A DNA stretch of 64,000 nt from JBCCGR01 sp039029195. Lineage in GTDB: Bacteria; Pseudomonadota; Alphaproteobacteria; Rhizobiales; Rhizobiaceae. Position 1 is the first letter of the stretch, and each line of letters begins with the position of its first letter. The stretch is taken from positions 1-64,000 of the forward strand of contig JBCCGR010000015.1 of assembly GCA_039029195.1 (NCBI GenBank). The letters are read 5' to 3'. The notes beneath the pieces were generated by a model that saw only the letters and a list, made by a program, of their open reading frames with translations, made no database searches and was not told the origin of the DNA. The translations under genes and the position numbers were made by a program. Shown here piece after piece: positions 35,907-44,497 of the stretch.

Positions 35907-37444
35907 TGAAGCTCAAACCCGGTGCTGTAACGCTTGACGATCTGAAACAAATCTGGCTCGGCGACGGGGCGATCTCACTCGATGAAAGCTGCCAGAGCGC
36001 GATTGTGAAGTCGCACCAGGTGGTCGCAGACGTCGCTGCTGGAGAAAACCCGGTCTATGGGATCAACACCGGGTTTGGAAAACTCGCATCGATCAAGATT
36101 GAACCGGAAAACACGTCGGCGCTTCAGCGAAATCTCATCCTTTCGCACTGCTGTGGCGTTGGTGATCCCCTGGATCGCCAGACAACCCGGCTTATGATGA
36201 CACTGAAGCTCATTTCGCTCGGTCGTGGAGCGTCCGGTGTTGCGCCATCGACCATCACGATCATTGAGCAAATGCTGGCGGCTGGCATCACCCCGCGCAT
36301 ACCGTCGCAAGGTTCGGTGGGCGCATCCGGTGACCTCGCACCGCTCGCCCACATGGCAGCCGTGATGATTGGTGAAGGGGAAGCCTGGGTTGACGGGAAC
36401 CTTTGTCCGGGAGGGGAAGCACTACAAAAGAAGGGCCTAGAGCCGATCACGCTCGGCGCCAAGGAGGGTCTAGCCCTCATCAACGGGACACAGTTTTCCA
36501 CCGCCTGCGCGTTGTCCGCCCTGTTTCAGGCTTGGCTCAACGCTCAATCATCGCTCGCTATTTCAGCGCTTTCCACCGACGCCATCATGGGTTCGACCGA
36601 TCCGCTGACGGAAGAAATTCACACACTGCGGGGACATGCCGGTCAAATCGAGACCGCTGCTGCGATGAGAGAAATAATCGCCGGATCAGAAATTCGCGAG
36701 AGCCACAGAGAGGATGATCAACGGGTCCAGGATCCCTACTGTATACGATGCCAACCGCAGGTTCTTGGAGCGGCGCTCGATGTGTTGCGTTTTGCAGCAA
36801 GTACGCTCGAAGTTGAAGCGAACGCCGCAACGGACAATCCCTTGGTTCTGACGAAAACTGGCGATGTCGTTTCCGGTGGCAACTTCCATGCTGAGCCCGT
36901 GGCCTTTGCCGCCGATCAGATTGCCATCGCGCTCTCCGAGATCGGAGCCATTGCGCAACGGCGGGTCGCACTGATGGTTGATCCGACTTTGTCTCACGAT
37001 CTTCCGGCATTTCTGACGCCCGAACCCGGGCTGAATTCCGGTTTCATGATCGCGGAAGTGACAACTGCTGCACTCATGAGCGAGAACAAGCATCTGGCAA
37101 ACCCCTGTTCAACCGACTCAACCCCCACATCTGCCAATCAGGAAGATCATGTCAGCATGGCTGCCCATGCGGCGATGCGCTTGCATCGTATGAACCGGAA
37201 TCTGAGCCATATAATCGCCGTCGAAGCGCTTTGTGCCTCTCAAGGCGTGGAATTCAGAGCACCGCTCAAGACCAGTTCAAAGCTTCAATCGGTCATGGAG
37301 GCCATTCGGCGCGCCTCCCCTCCCCTTAGGGAAGACCGATATCTGTCCAACGAAATGACGGCACTCGCTGCACTGGTTACGGACGGAACGCTTTGCAGCG
37401 GATTGAACCTGCCGGAGCTGGAAATTCCGAGGGCTCCGCGATGA
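35906..37444 (+). CDS. hutH: Histidine ammonia-lyase
   Basis: A 512-aa enzyme of the MIO lyase family. The Ala140-Ser141-Gly142 triad that forms the MIO cofactor sits in GSVGASGDLAPLAHM, and YGINTGFGKL near residue 51 contributes the catalytic Tyr. It removes ammonia from L-histidine to give urocanate. ATG 35906 overlaps the hutI stop (TGATG) and is preferred to an upstream start eight codons earlier. Confidence 0.96.
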   Translation: MKLKPGAVTLDDLKQIWLGDGAISLDESCQSAIVKSHQVVADVAAGENPVYGINTGFGKLASIKIEPENTSALQRNLILSHCCGVGDPLDRQTTRLMMTLKLISLGRGASGVAPSTITIIEQMLAAGITPRIPSQGSVGASGDLAPLAHMAAVMIGEGEAWVDGNLCPGGEALQKKGLEPITLGAKEGLALINGTQFSTACALSALFQAWLNAQSSLAISALSTDAIMGSTDPLTEEIHTLRGHAGQIETAAAMREIIAGSEIRESHREDDQRVQDPYCIRCQPQVLGAALDVLRFAASTLEVEANAATDNPLVLTKTGDVVSGGNFHAEPVAFAADQIAIALSEIGAIAQRRVALMVDPTLSHDLPAFLTPEPGLNSGFMIAEVTTAALMSENKHLANPCSTDSTPTSANQEDHVSMAAHAAMRLHRMNRNLSHIIAVEALCASQGVEFRAPLKTSSKLQSVMEAIRRASPPLREDRYLSNEMTALAALVTDGTLCSGLNLPELEIPRAPR

Positions 37445-38238
37445 ACATTGAAACCTCAAGAGGGTCCGGCCCCATTGTGCTGGGGCTTCCTCACACGGGC
37501 CTCGACGTTCCAGCAGAGATTGACGAAAACCTGAATGAGCTTGGCCGATCGCTTGTCGACACGGACTGGCATATCCACACGCTCTATGAGGGCCTTGTTC
37601 CCGACGTTACAACGGTTCGCACCAGGATCCATCGCTATGTCATTGACGTAAATCGCGACCCGTCTGGTGTTTCTCTTTATCCCGGCCAGAACACAACGAC
37701 CCTTGTGCCGCTGATTGACTTCGATGGGAATGATATCTGGAATGTTCGCCCCACAGAAGAAGATATTGAAGCGCGCAAACAGGCGTTTCACACGATCTAC
37801 CATACCGCGCTTTGGGCAGAATTGGAGCGTGTGAAGGAGAAGCATGGATTTGCCATTCTCTATGATTGCCATTCAATCCGTTCCCGGATTCCGTTCCTGT
37901 TTGAAGGCACCCTGCCCGGCTTCAACATTGGCACCAACAATGGCGCGACCTGCAGTCCGCTAGTCGAGAAAGCAGTTCTGGACATCTGCGAAAAGGCCGA
38001 CAGCTACACCACCGTCCTGAACGGCCGCTTCAAGGGCGGCTGGACCACAAGACATTACGGACAACCGGACGAAAATATTCACGCCATTCAGATGGAACTG
38101 GCGCAATCCACCTATCTGGAAACCGAACAACCGCCGTTCTCGTTCGACAAAAAAAAGGCCGAGCGACTGCGGGTCCACCTGAGGGCCATTCTTGAAGGCC
38201 TGACCGAAACGGCAAAATTGCTTGGAGCAAGACCATGA
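37441..38238 (+). CDS. hutG: N-formylglutamate deformylase
   Basis: A 265-aa FGase-family protein: LPHTGLDVPAEI near residue 14 with a metal-ligand His, DTDWHIHTLYEG near 40, YDCHSIRSRIPFLFEG near 141 and a C-terminal QMELAQSTYLE segment. It hydrolyses N-formylglutamate to glutamate and formate, completing the HutF branch. ATGA overlaps at both ends couple it to hutH and hutU. Confidence 0.93.
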   Translation: MNIETSRGSGPIVLGLPHTGLDVPAEIDENLNELGRSLVDTDWHIHTLYEGLVPDVTTVRTRIHRYVIDVNRDPSGVSLYPGQNTTTLVPLIDFDGNDIWNVRPTEEDIEARKQAFHTIYHTALWAELERVKEKHGFAILYDCHSIRSRIPFLFEGTLPGFNIGTNNGATCSPLVEKAVLDICEKADSYTTVLNGRFKGGWTTRHYGQPDENIHAIQMELAQSTYLETEQPPFSFDKKKAERLRVHLRAILEGLTETAKLLGARP

Positions 38239-39911
38239 CACAACCATCTGCGGGATCACGCCACAATCAGCGCGACGTCTTTCCTCCGACGGGAACCGAC
38301 ATCTCGGCGAAGTCCTGGCTCACGGAAGCGCCAATGCGCATGTTGATGAACAATCTGCATCCCGATGTTGCTGAAAACCCTCACGAACTGGTGGTGTATG
38401 GCGGCATTGGTCGAGCAGCGCGGACGTGGGACGACTTCGACAACATGGTGGCGGCGCTCAAATCCTTGAACGATGACGAGACAATGCTCGTTCAGTCCGG
38501 CAAGCCGGTTGGTGTTTTCCGCACGCACAAGGACGCTCCGCGCGTTCTGATAGCGAATTCCAACCTCGTCCCTCACTGGGCAAACTGGGACCACTTCAAC
38601 GAACTCGATAAACGCGGCCTCGCCATGTATGGCCAGATGACCGCCGGATCGTGGATTTACATTGGTACGCAGGGCATTGTTCAGGGAACCTACGAAACCT
38701 TCGTTGAGGCCGGTCGCCAACATTACAATGGCGATCTGACAGGCAAATGGATCCTCACCGCCGGGCTGGGCGGCATGGGTGGTGCGCAACCGCTCGCTGC
38801 CGTTATGGCGGGAGCCTGCTGCCTCGTGGTCGAATGCGACGAGACTCGCGCCGATTTTCGTCTTCGAACCCGCTATCTGGACGAGAAGGCCAGTTCGCTT
38901 GATGAAGCGCTGTCGCTCATCGAAAAATGGACGAAGGCCGGAGAAGCCAAATCCGTCGGCCTGATTGGAAATGCTGCTGATGTGTTTCCTGAACTCGTCA
39001 AACGCGGTGTGCGGCCTGATATCGTGACCGACCAGACAAGCGCGCATGATCCGCTTCATGGCTATCTGCCGCAAGGATGGGGTTTGGCGGAATGGCGCGA
39101 GAAGCAGGAAAGCGATCCGAAGTCCGTCGAAGCTGCCGCCCGCGCATCCATGAAAACGCATGTGCAGGCGATGGTCGATTTCTGGAACGCCAGTGTTCCA
39201 ACGCTCGACTATGGAAACAACATCCGACAGGTCGCCCTTGAAGAGGGTTTGGAAAACGCGTTTGCATTTCCGGGTTTTGTGCCGGCCTACATTCGCCCGC
39301 TGTTCTGCAGGGGTATCGGCCCGTTTCGATGGTGTGCCCTGTCCGGCGATCCTGAAGACATCTACAAGACGGACGCGAGGGTCAAAGAGCTCGTTGACGA
39401 TGCCCATCTGCACAATTGGCTCGACATGGCGCGCGAGCGCATTTCATTTCAGGGATTGCCTGCCCGCATTTGCTGGGTCGGCCTGGGGGTTCGCCACAAG
39501 CTTGGTCTCGCGTTCAACGAGATGGTTCGAAACGGTGAGTTGTCCGCTCCGGTGGTGATTGGTCGCGACCATCTGGATTCAGGTTCTGTTGCTTCGCCCA
39601 ACCGCGAGACGGAAGCCATGAAAGATGGTTCAGATGCCGTTTCCGACTGGCCACTGCTCAATGCTTTGCTCAACACGGCTTCCGGCGCGACATGGGTTTC
39701 GCTTCATCATGGCGGAGGCGTTGGCATGGGCTTTTCCCAGCACGCTGGCATGGTGATTTGTTGTGATGGCACTAAGGACGCGGATGCACGACTGGAGCGC
39801 GTTCTGTGGAACGATCCAGCCTCAGGCGTTATGCGCCACGCCGACGCCGGTTATGAAGAAGCACGAGACTGTGCGTCGCAACACGGTTTGAACCTGCCGG
39901 GAATTTTGTGA
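38235..39911 (+). CDS. hutU: Urocanate hydratase
   Basis: A 558-aa NAD-dependent urocanase: MNNLHPDVAENPHELVVYGG near the N-terminus, GGMGGAQPLA NAD-binding region near residue 177, the urocanase signature around FQGLPARICWVGLGVRHKLG near 400 with its catalytic Cys/His neighbourhood, and HHGGGVGMGFSQHAGM near the C-terminus. It converts urocanate to 4-imidazolone-5-propionate. Last gene of the hut operon. Confidence 0.96.
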   Translation: MTQPSAGSRHNQRDVFPPTGTDISAKSWLTEAPMRMLMNNLHPDVAENPHELVVYGGIGRAARTWDDFDNMVAALKSLNDDETMLVQSGKPVGVFRTHKDAPRVLIANSNLVPHWANWDHFNELDKRGLAMYGQMTAGSWIYIGTQGIVQGTYETFVEAGRQHYNGDLTGKWILTAGLGGMGGAQPLAAVMAGACCLVVECDETRADFRLRTRYLDEKASSLDEALSLIEKWTKAGEAKSVGLIGNAADVFPELVKRGVRPDIVTDQTSAHDPLHGYLPQGWGLAEWREKQESDPKSVEAAARASMKTHVQAMVDFWNASVPTLDYGNNIRQVALEEGLENAFAFPGFVPAYIRPLFCRGIGPFRWCALSGDPEDIYKTDARVKELVDDAHLHNWLDMARERISFQGLPARICWVGLGVRHKLGLAFNEMVRNGELSAPVVIGRDHLDSGSVASPNRETEAMKDGSDAVSDWPLLNALLNTASGATWVSLHHGGGVGMGFSQHAGMVICCDGTKDADARLERVLWNDPASGVMRHADAGYEEARDCASQHGLNLPGIL

Positions 39912-39988
39912 AATCGGCCACCTAAATGTGTACGCAGCGAAGCTCAGCTAGGGCGAGGCTCTCGACACCTGGTTTAACTCACCTGTCG

Positions 39989-40558
39989 TCACAGAACCTC
40001 GGCCTGGACATTCAGAAACACCAGTTCCGGCGTTTTGACCTCTACAACTCCGTGCCGCAATTCAGCATCTAGTGCGATGGAATCTCCCGGCGCCATCGGG
40101 ATCCTTTCACCTCCGTATCCATAAATGGCTTCGCCCTCAATGATCCGGATAAAGATTACGCCCCGGCCGACATAGGTTGGCGGGGGGGCATCCTGGCGTT
40201 TCAGATGAACGGTTATGGCGTCAAATTTGAGATTGCTACGCCGGTGGTTGGCCAGTTGCCAAAATCTATGGGTGTGTTGGCCCTGAATGCGTGACGATCG
40301 CAACCCCTCGCCAGCCTGGGTAAATGTATAGTCGGAATGGGTCTGCGCCACGTCGCCGAAAATATTGACCAGTGGGATGTCGAGGGCTTCGGCAAGGCGC
40401 ACCAGCGTCGGCAGGGTCGCTGAAGATTGTGCATTCTCAATGCGGCTTATCATTGGCGCGGAGACACCTGAGACTTCCGCCAAGTCCTTGGCGGACAAAC
40501 CGTTGGCCCGTCGGGCGGAATGCAAGGCCGCACCAACAGTTTCTTCGATAGAGGGCAT
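39989..40558 (-). CDS. XRE-cupin transcriptional regulator
   Basis: A 189-aa regulator: HTH_XRE (about 8-62, with LSAKDLAEVSGVSAPMISRIE) joined to a cupin domain (about 110-185, with IEGEAIYGYGG and APGDSIALDAELRHGV). Such proteins are typical local regulators of amine or amino-acid catabolic genes, with the cupin sensing an effector. It is 11 bases downstream of the 2OG oxygenase gene, so they share a transcript; paired repeats upstream of that gene are its likely operator. Confidence 0.85.
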   Translation of the reverse strand: MPSIEETVGAALHSARRANGLSAKDLAEVSGVSAPMISRIENAQSSATLPTLVRLAEALDIPLVNIFGDVAQTHSDYTFTQAGEGLRSSRIQGQHTHRFWQLANHRRSNLKFDAITVHLKRQDAPPPTYVGRGVIFIRIIEGEAIYGYGGERIPMAPGDSIALDAELRHGVVEVKTPELVFLNVQAEVL

Positions 40559-40569
40559 GCCCTCGGCCC

Positions 40570-41532
40570 CTATTTGGCTTTGTGCGCGAAAGCTTTAGCA
40601 AACCGCCATGTGAGGTAGTCACCACAAGTGATCGCGGGGTCCTTGGGCTGATAATCAGCGCCGAATATTTCGCGCGCATCAATCGCGGTTTCCGGGTTTG
40701 GATCATAGGCGCACACGATCGAAAGTCGCTCCTGACCAGAAGTGTTTTTTACCCTGTGAGGCGTCGAATTGTAGGTATCGTCCGTCCAGCGTGCCAGAAG
40801 ATCTCCCACATTCACGATCAGCGTGCCATCAATGGGAGGGGCCGATATCCAGTCGCCGCTCACAGTTTGAACTTCCAGACCGCCAACTGAATCCTGACAC
40901 AATACGGTGAGCATGCCGAAGTCTGTATGGGCTCCAACGCCAAACTGATCCGCAGCGGCATCGGCCGGCTGCGGCGGGTAGTACACAAACGAATTTCGGC
41001 TCATCGGCTTGTCATTGCTGCGTAGAAAGAACTGTTCATCCAGCCCCAATCCAAGCGCGAAACCGCGCATCAGATGTTCCGCAACCTCGTGGACTTTGCC
41101 GAAATATTCGAGACACAGCTTCTCGATCTGCGGCATATCTTGCGGCCATTTGTTGGCTCCCCTCAGTTCATGGTCTTGAGGATAGCGACCGTCCTTGCTT
41201 TGATATCCCCAAACGAAACTCTCCTTCAGATCGGGCTTGGCATCGTCGTCCATTTTGGCACCACCCACGCTGATCCAGCCCCGATGATTGCCGGTGATCC
41301 GTACCTTTCCTTTCTGTTCGTTATCAGCGCGAAAGAATGCGAGAGCCGCCTCGCGCGCCGTATCGATGAGCTCGTCCGGAATGCCATGGCCCTTGATGTA
41401 GATGAAACCGAGGTCAATGTTGGCCTCGTGCAAAGCCTTCGCCACAGACATGGGATCGCTGCCATCGCGAAGCGGGGCCACATCGACCACCGGAATGGTC
41501 GCCATGTCAAAGTTGGTTTCTATCTTTCCCAT
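40570..41532 (-). CDS. 2-oxoglutarate/Fe(II)-dependent oxygenase, isopenicillin-N-synthase-like
   Basis: A 320-aa enzyme with the DIOX_N domain at the N-terminus (IPVVDVAPLRDG) and the 2OG-FeII_Oxy core: HTDFGMLTVL near residue 198 (HxD), NSTPHRVKN near 256 (distal His), and ERLSIV with the Arg that binds 2OG. It hydroxylates or demethylates a small substrate. Position next to an XRE-cupin regulator, a NicX-like protein and a polar amino-acid importer suggests amino-acid or N-heterocycle catabolism; the substrate is unknown. Confidence 0.87.
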   Translation of the reverse strand: MGKIETNFDMATIPVVDVAPLRDGSDPMSVAKALHEANIDLGFIYIKGHGIPDELIDTAREAALAFFRADNEQKGKVRITGNHRGWISVGGAKMDDDAKPDLKESFVWGYQSKDGRYPQDHELRGANKWPQDMPQIEKLCLEYFGKVHEVAEHLMRGFALGLGLDEQFFLRSNDKPMSRNSFVYYPPQPADAAADQFGVGAHTDFGMLTVLCQDSVGGLEVQTVSGDWISAPPIDGTLIVNVGDLLARWTDDTYNSTPHRVKNTSGQERLSIVCAYDPNPETAIDAREIFGADYQPKDPAITCGDYLTWRFAKAFAHKAK

Positions 41533-41551
41533 GATCGTTCAAAGCCAATAA

Positions 41552-41585
41552 TTGCATTTTGAGAAACATATTGCATTTTACGCAA
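41552..41585. promoter_or_regulatory. Paired TTGCATTTT repeats upstream of the 2OG oxygenase
   Basis: TTGCATTTT occurs at 41552 and again at 41571, exactly 19 bases apart. The second copy continues to ACGCAA, giving a TTGC...GCAA inverted pair. They lie 20-53 bases before the oxygenase start. The helical spacing and half-symmetry suggest an operator, most simply for the XRE-cupin regulator of the same operon. Confidence 0.5.
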
Positions 41586-41700
41586 CAAGAACAGGTCGAA
41601 TACACTGTTTCGGGTGCATTTACGTCCCAAACTGGCTCACTCAATTCGCCAGCGTGTGTGCAAAGTAATTTGCAGTCGGCGAAACGAGCCTACCTTCTCG

Positions 41701-42285
41701 CTAGGCGTCGCTTTCCGCATAATATCCCACCACATCCCCATCGGTGGTCACGCCAAGGCCATTGAGATGCCGGTTGACGTAGTTGAAGTAGCCAATGATC
41801 TGGACCGCTTCGAGGATTTCCCCATCGTCCAGTCCGGCCGACTTCAGTGCATCAACGTCTGACTTTTCCATGTCTCCGGGACGCAATGTCAGTTTCTCTG
41901 CATATTTGAGCAGTTCCAGTTCTCGCCCGGAAAACGCATTTGAAGGGGCTCTCGCCTTGAGTGCGGCCTCAATTTCATCGGCGCGTCGATCATCCCCAAT
42001 CAGATGCCGCGCGTTGGCCCAATGGTTCGCGTAGGAATAAGTCGATCCGTTCAGCAAAGAGACATACGAGCTGATGGTTTCCTGAAGCCATTCTGGCAGC
42101 GTGTTCGCTTCGTCGTGCAGCGCGGCCCGGTAAAGGATCACATGGCCTTTCATTGTGTTTGGCCGTAGGGAATGCACACGCATCACATTGTCTACCGTGC
42201 CATGAGGTGTTCGAGCGAGGTGCAACACCTCTTTCAAATCATCATCCGCGTCTTCATCTGCGATCATCTTGATCCAGGCTGCCAT
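41701..42285 (-). CDS. AhpD/carboxymuconolactone-decarboxylase-fold protein lacking both redox cysteines
   Basis: A 194-aa all-helical protein of the peroxidase-related AhpD/CMD superfamily. The conserved active-site region, normally NGCxYCxxxH, reads NGSTYSYANH here (near residues 78-87): both cysteines are Ser while the His is kept, and the protein has no Cys at all. It therefore cannot be a thiol peroxidase; a non-redox enzymatic or binding role is likely. It is co-directional with the 2OG oxygenase, 168 bases upstream of it. Confidence 0.75.
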   Translation of the reverse strand: MAAWIKMIADEDADDDLKEVLHLARTPHGTVDNVMRVHSLRPNTMKGHVILYRAALHDEANTLPEWLQETISSYVSLLNGSTYSYANHWANARHLIGDDRRADEIEAALKARAPSNAFSGRELELLKYAEKLTLRPGDMEKSDVDALKSAGLDDGEILEAVQIIGYFNYVNRHLNGLGVTTDGDVVGYYAESDA

Positions 42286-42326
42286 TGTCGTTCCAACCTT
42301 TCCAATAGGGTTACCCGTAAAAAGAG

Positions 42327-42590
42327 TTATGCGGCTTTCTCAGGCATTATCTCTGATTTGCAGCGGGCAACAAAATCTTTCCACACGTCATCGGTGCTTT
42401 CATCGAGCGTCGGTTTTGCATACTCGTCAAGCATCTGTTTCCAAAGCCGGTTGGCGCGATTTTCAGCGCTTCCACGCCCCTGCTCATCCTAGGTTTCGTA
42501 GCGCCTGACGTCAGCAATCGGATTTGGCGAACCGAGGCGCACCGTCAAAAATTCCGCCGAGGACGCGCAGAAATTGTCAGCCAATATCAG
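42327..42590 (-). pseudogene. Remnant of an mttB-type trimethylamine methyltransferase C-terminus
   Basis: Reading the minus strand, one frame encodes LILADNFCASSAEFL, then SPNPIADVRRYET, a TAG at 42489-42491, DEQGRGSAENRANRLWKQM, and a run ending FVARCKSEIMPEKAA with a TAA. This matches the conserved tail of MttB-family methyltransferases, in which a Trp is expected where TAG stands (YETW). About 87 codons remain of an enzyme of some 480-520, so it is a decayed fragment. It is too short and interrupted to be called as a gene. Confidence 0.65.
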
Positions 42591-43669
42591 CTATCCAATC
42601 CCACCGTCGGTCGGGGATGTGACACCAGCTCCTGCAGTTCCGGGCGTTTCAAGACAACATTTGCGGTTGGCTCAAAGTTCTGGTCCAGCAAACGGCCATC
42701 CTCCCAAAGCGGTGTGCCATCGATCTTGATGGTGGGATCCAGCACCATCCAGCAGATTTCGCCCGGCGGATAACCGCCGCAAGTGTGGAAGTGGGCAAAT
42801 CTCGGACTGCCAAAGATGTTGTTGGACCAGCGATCCGGGTTGTCATCGATTCCACCGGTGTAGAAGCAGGCTGGATGAATACCGGCATGCCAGGAATGGA
42901 TCGCATATTTGTCGATGCCGAACCGGCGCGAAACCATCTCATAGTGGGCTTCAATAGCCACAACGCTTGATCCTTCACCCTCAAAGCCGACGATGCGCCC
43001 CTGTTCGACCAGTGCAAACACGATGCCCTCAATCTTGCAGCTTGCCGGAGCGTAGGACTGTGATCCGGTCGGTGTCAGCCATCTGGTCAGTGCGACCTTG
43101 CCGGACATGCGTCTCGCCAAAATTGGCTGCGGGACACAAAGCGGAAATCGCCTTATTGCCACTTCACCGTCGGGCTCCAGATCCTGATCGTCCAACGGGC
43201 AAATGAGTTCTGTCCCGAGTGGACAGGCAACCGTGATTTCGCGCGCGCCAAATGAAACCCGGTCCACCGCAGCCTTGAACTCCTTCATGGCCTTGTGATT
43301 CACCGAGGCGTAGGTCGACGAAAGCGCCGCCACATCGCGCGTGTAGAGCATCGCGACGCTTTTTCCGGGAAGATTGTCGGTGAAGCGATCCTGATCACCA
43401 ATGCGTGCGAGATAGATGATCGTGTCGTGTTGGCTTAAAAGCTGTTCGTAGTCTTCCGGCAAGTCATCGTCCGGTGTGCCGACCCGGATGGTGGAGGCTT
43501 CTGCGCCGAGGTCTTGAACGGCGCTCGCCAGCAATGTTGAAATTTCATTGTCGTACCAGCCAAACTTGGGATCTTCGCAGACTAGGAGAACCCGATCGTC
43601 GGGTTTCACCTCCAGACAGTTTTGCAGCAGGTTGAACGCGCCTGCCTTGTCATACTCAATCAAATTCAC
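42587..43669 (-). CDS. NicX/aminopeptidase-T-like protein
   Basis: A 360-aa protein related to M29 aminopeptidase T and 2,5-dihydroxypyridine 5,6-dioxygenase (NicX), a fold that uses one or two metal ions. It has an N-terminal Rossmann-like half (RVLLVCEDPKFGWYDNE near 26), then the metal-site region with EGEGSSVVAIEAHYEMV near 240, HSWHAGIHPACFYTGG near 260 and HFHTCGGYPPGE near 293. Whether it is a peptidase or a ring-cleaving dioxygenase cannot be decided from motifs. It lies 66 bases downstream of the amino-acid permease in the same direction. Confidence 0.6.
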   Translation of the reverse strand: MNLIEYDKAGAFNLLQNCLEVKPDDRVLLVCEDPKFGWYDNEISTLLASAVQDLGAEASTIRVGTPDDDLPEDYEQLLSQHDTIIYLARIGDQDRFTDNLPGKSVAMLYTRDVAALSSTYASVNHKAMKEFKAAVDRVSFGAREITVACPLGTELICPLDDQDLEPDGEVAIRRFPLCVPQPILARRMSGKVALTRWLTPTGSQSYAPASCKIEGIVFALVEQGRIVGFEGEGSSVVAIEAHYEMVSRRFGIDKYAIHSWHAGIHPACFYTGGIDDNPDRWSNNIFGSPRFAHFHTCGGYPPGEICWMVLDPTIKIDGTPLWEDGRLLDQNFEPTANVVLKRPELQELVSHPRPTVGLDS

Positions 43670-43735
43670 TCACCTGTCTCCGCCTGCGGATCACGACTCA
43701 AACCATCTTAATCCACACAGACATGCGGCAAATCT

Positions 43736-44482
43736 CTAAACACGCTGGCCGGATTGCATCTTGCGTTCAAGCCACCGTACACCCGCTGACACGATCAAGA
43801 TGAGGACCAGATATTCGAGAACCAGAATGGTGTAGATTTCCAGTGGGCGATACTCGACCACCACCAGCTCGTTGGCCTTGCGTGTCAGTTCCTGCATGCC
43901 GATAACCGAGACGAGGGACGACATTTTCAGCATGTAAACAAGCTGATTGCCCAGTGCCGGCAGGATACGGCGGATTGCCTGAGGCAGAATAACAAACCGC
44001 ATCATATCGGAGTAGCTGAGCGATATTGAATGCGAGGCTTCGTACTGTCCCTTATCGATGGACTGAATTCCGGCCCTGAAGATTTCGGCTTCGAAGGCAC
44101 TATCTGAAAGTGCCAGCGCAATGACGCCGGCCCAGAAGACGGAGATGGAAAGGCCGGTCATCTGGGGTAGTCCGTAGTAGACCCACAGGATCAGAACCAG
44201 AATGGGAATGGCCCGGACAAGCTCGACATAGACCCGGTTGAACCGCCTCAACGACGCTTTCTTGGAAAGACCCGGAAGGGCAACCGCCAGACCGATGACA
44301 ATCGAAATGATGATCGCCGTTATGGAAAGCAGCAGCGTGTAGTAAAGGCCGCTGGCGAGAAACTTCAGATTGTTCAAGCCCGACGGAATGGTGGGATTGA
44401 CGACATACCAACCCCAGTTCTGGGCACAGCCCGTCAGGAGAAGAGCGGAGGCAAAGAGAACGGACAGTCGGCCAAAGGTCAC
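43736..44482 (-). CDS. Polar amino-acid ABC transporter permease with lipobox-like N-terminus
   Basis: A 248-aa permease of the HisMQ/GlnP class with about five helices; the conserved EAA loop is FRAGIQSIDKGQYEASHSIS and AIRRILPALGNQLVYMLKMSS. Its first 19 residues, with LLLTGC, look like a lipoprotein signal, followed by NWGWYVVNPTIPSGLNNLKF before the first transport helix. It is 15 bases downstream of its ATPase. Substrate is a polar amino acid or derivative. Confidence 0.87.
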   Translation of the reverse strand: MTFGRLSVLFASALLLTGCAQNWGWYVVNPTIPSGLNNLKFLASGLYYTLLLSITAIIISIVIGLAVALPGLSKKASLRRFNRVYVELVRAIPILVLILWVYYGLPQMTGLSISVFWAGVIALALSDSAFEAEIFRAGIQSIDKGQYEASHSISLSYSDMMRFVILPQAIRRILPALGNQLVYMLKMSSLVSVIGMQELTRKANELVVVEYRPLEIYTILVLEYLVLILIVSAGVRWLERKMQSGQRV

Positions 44483-44497
44483 GCGCTTTCTCCCTGC

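Noticed and set aside
38256..39413. 385-codon open frame antisense to hutU
   Set aside because: Composition and lack of recognisable domains show it is a by-product of codon bias in hutU, which is one of the most certain genes here.
42489..42491. TAG inside an MttB-like frame as a pyrrolysine codon
   Set aside because: In pyrrolysine-containing MttB the amber codon lies in the middle of the protein at the active site, not near the C-terminus; here only the tail of the gene remains and no pylT/pylS-type genes are seen. Loss by mutation is simpler.
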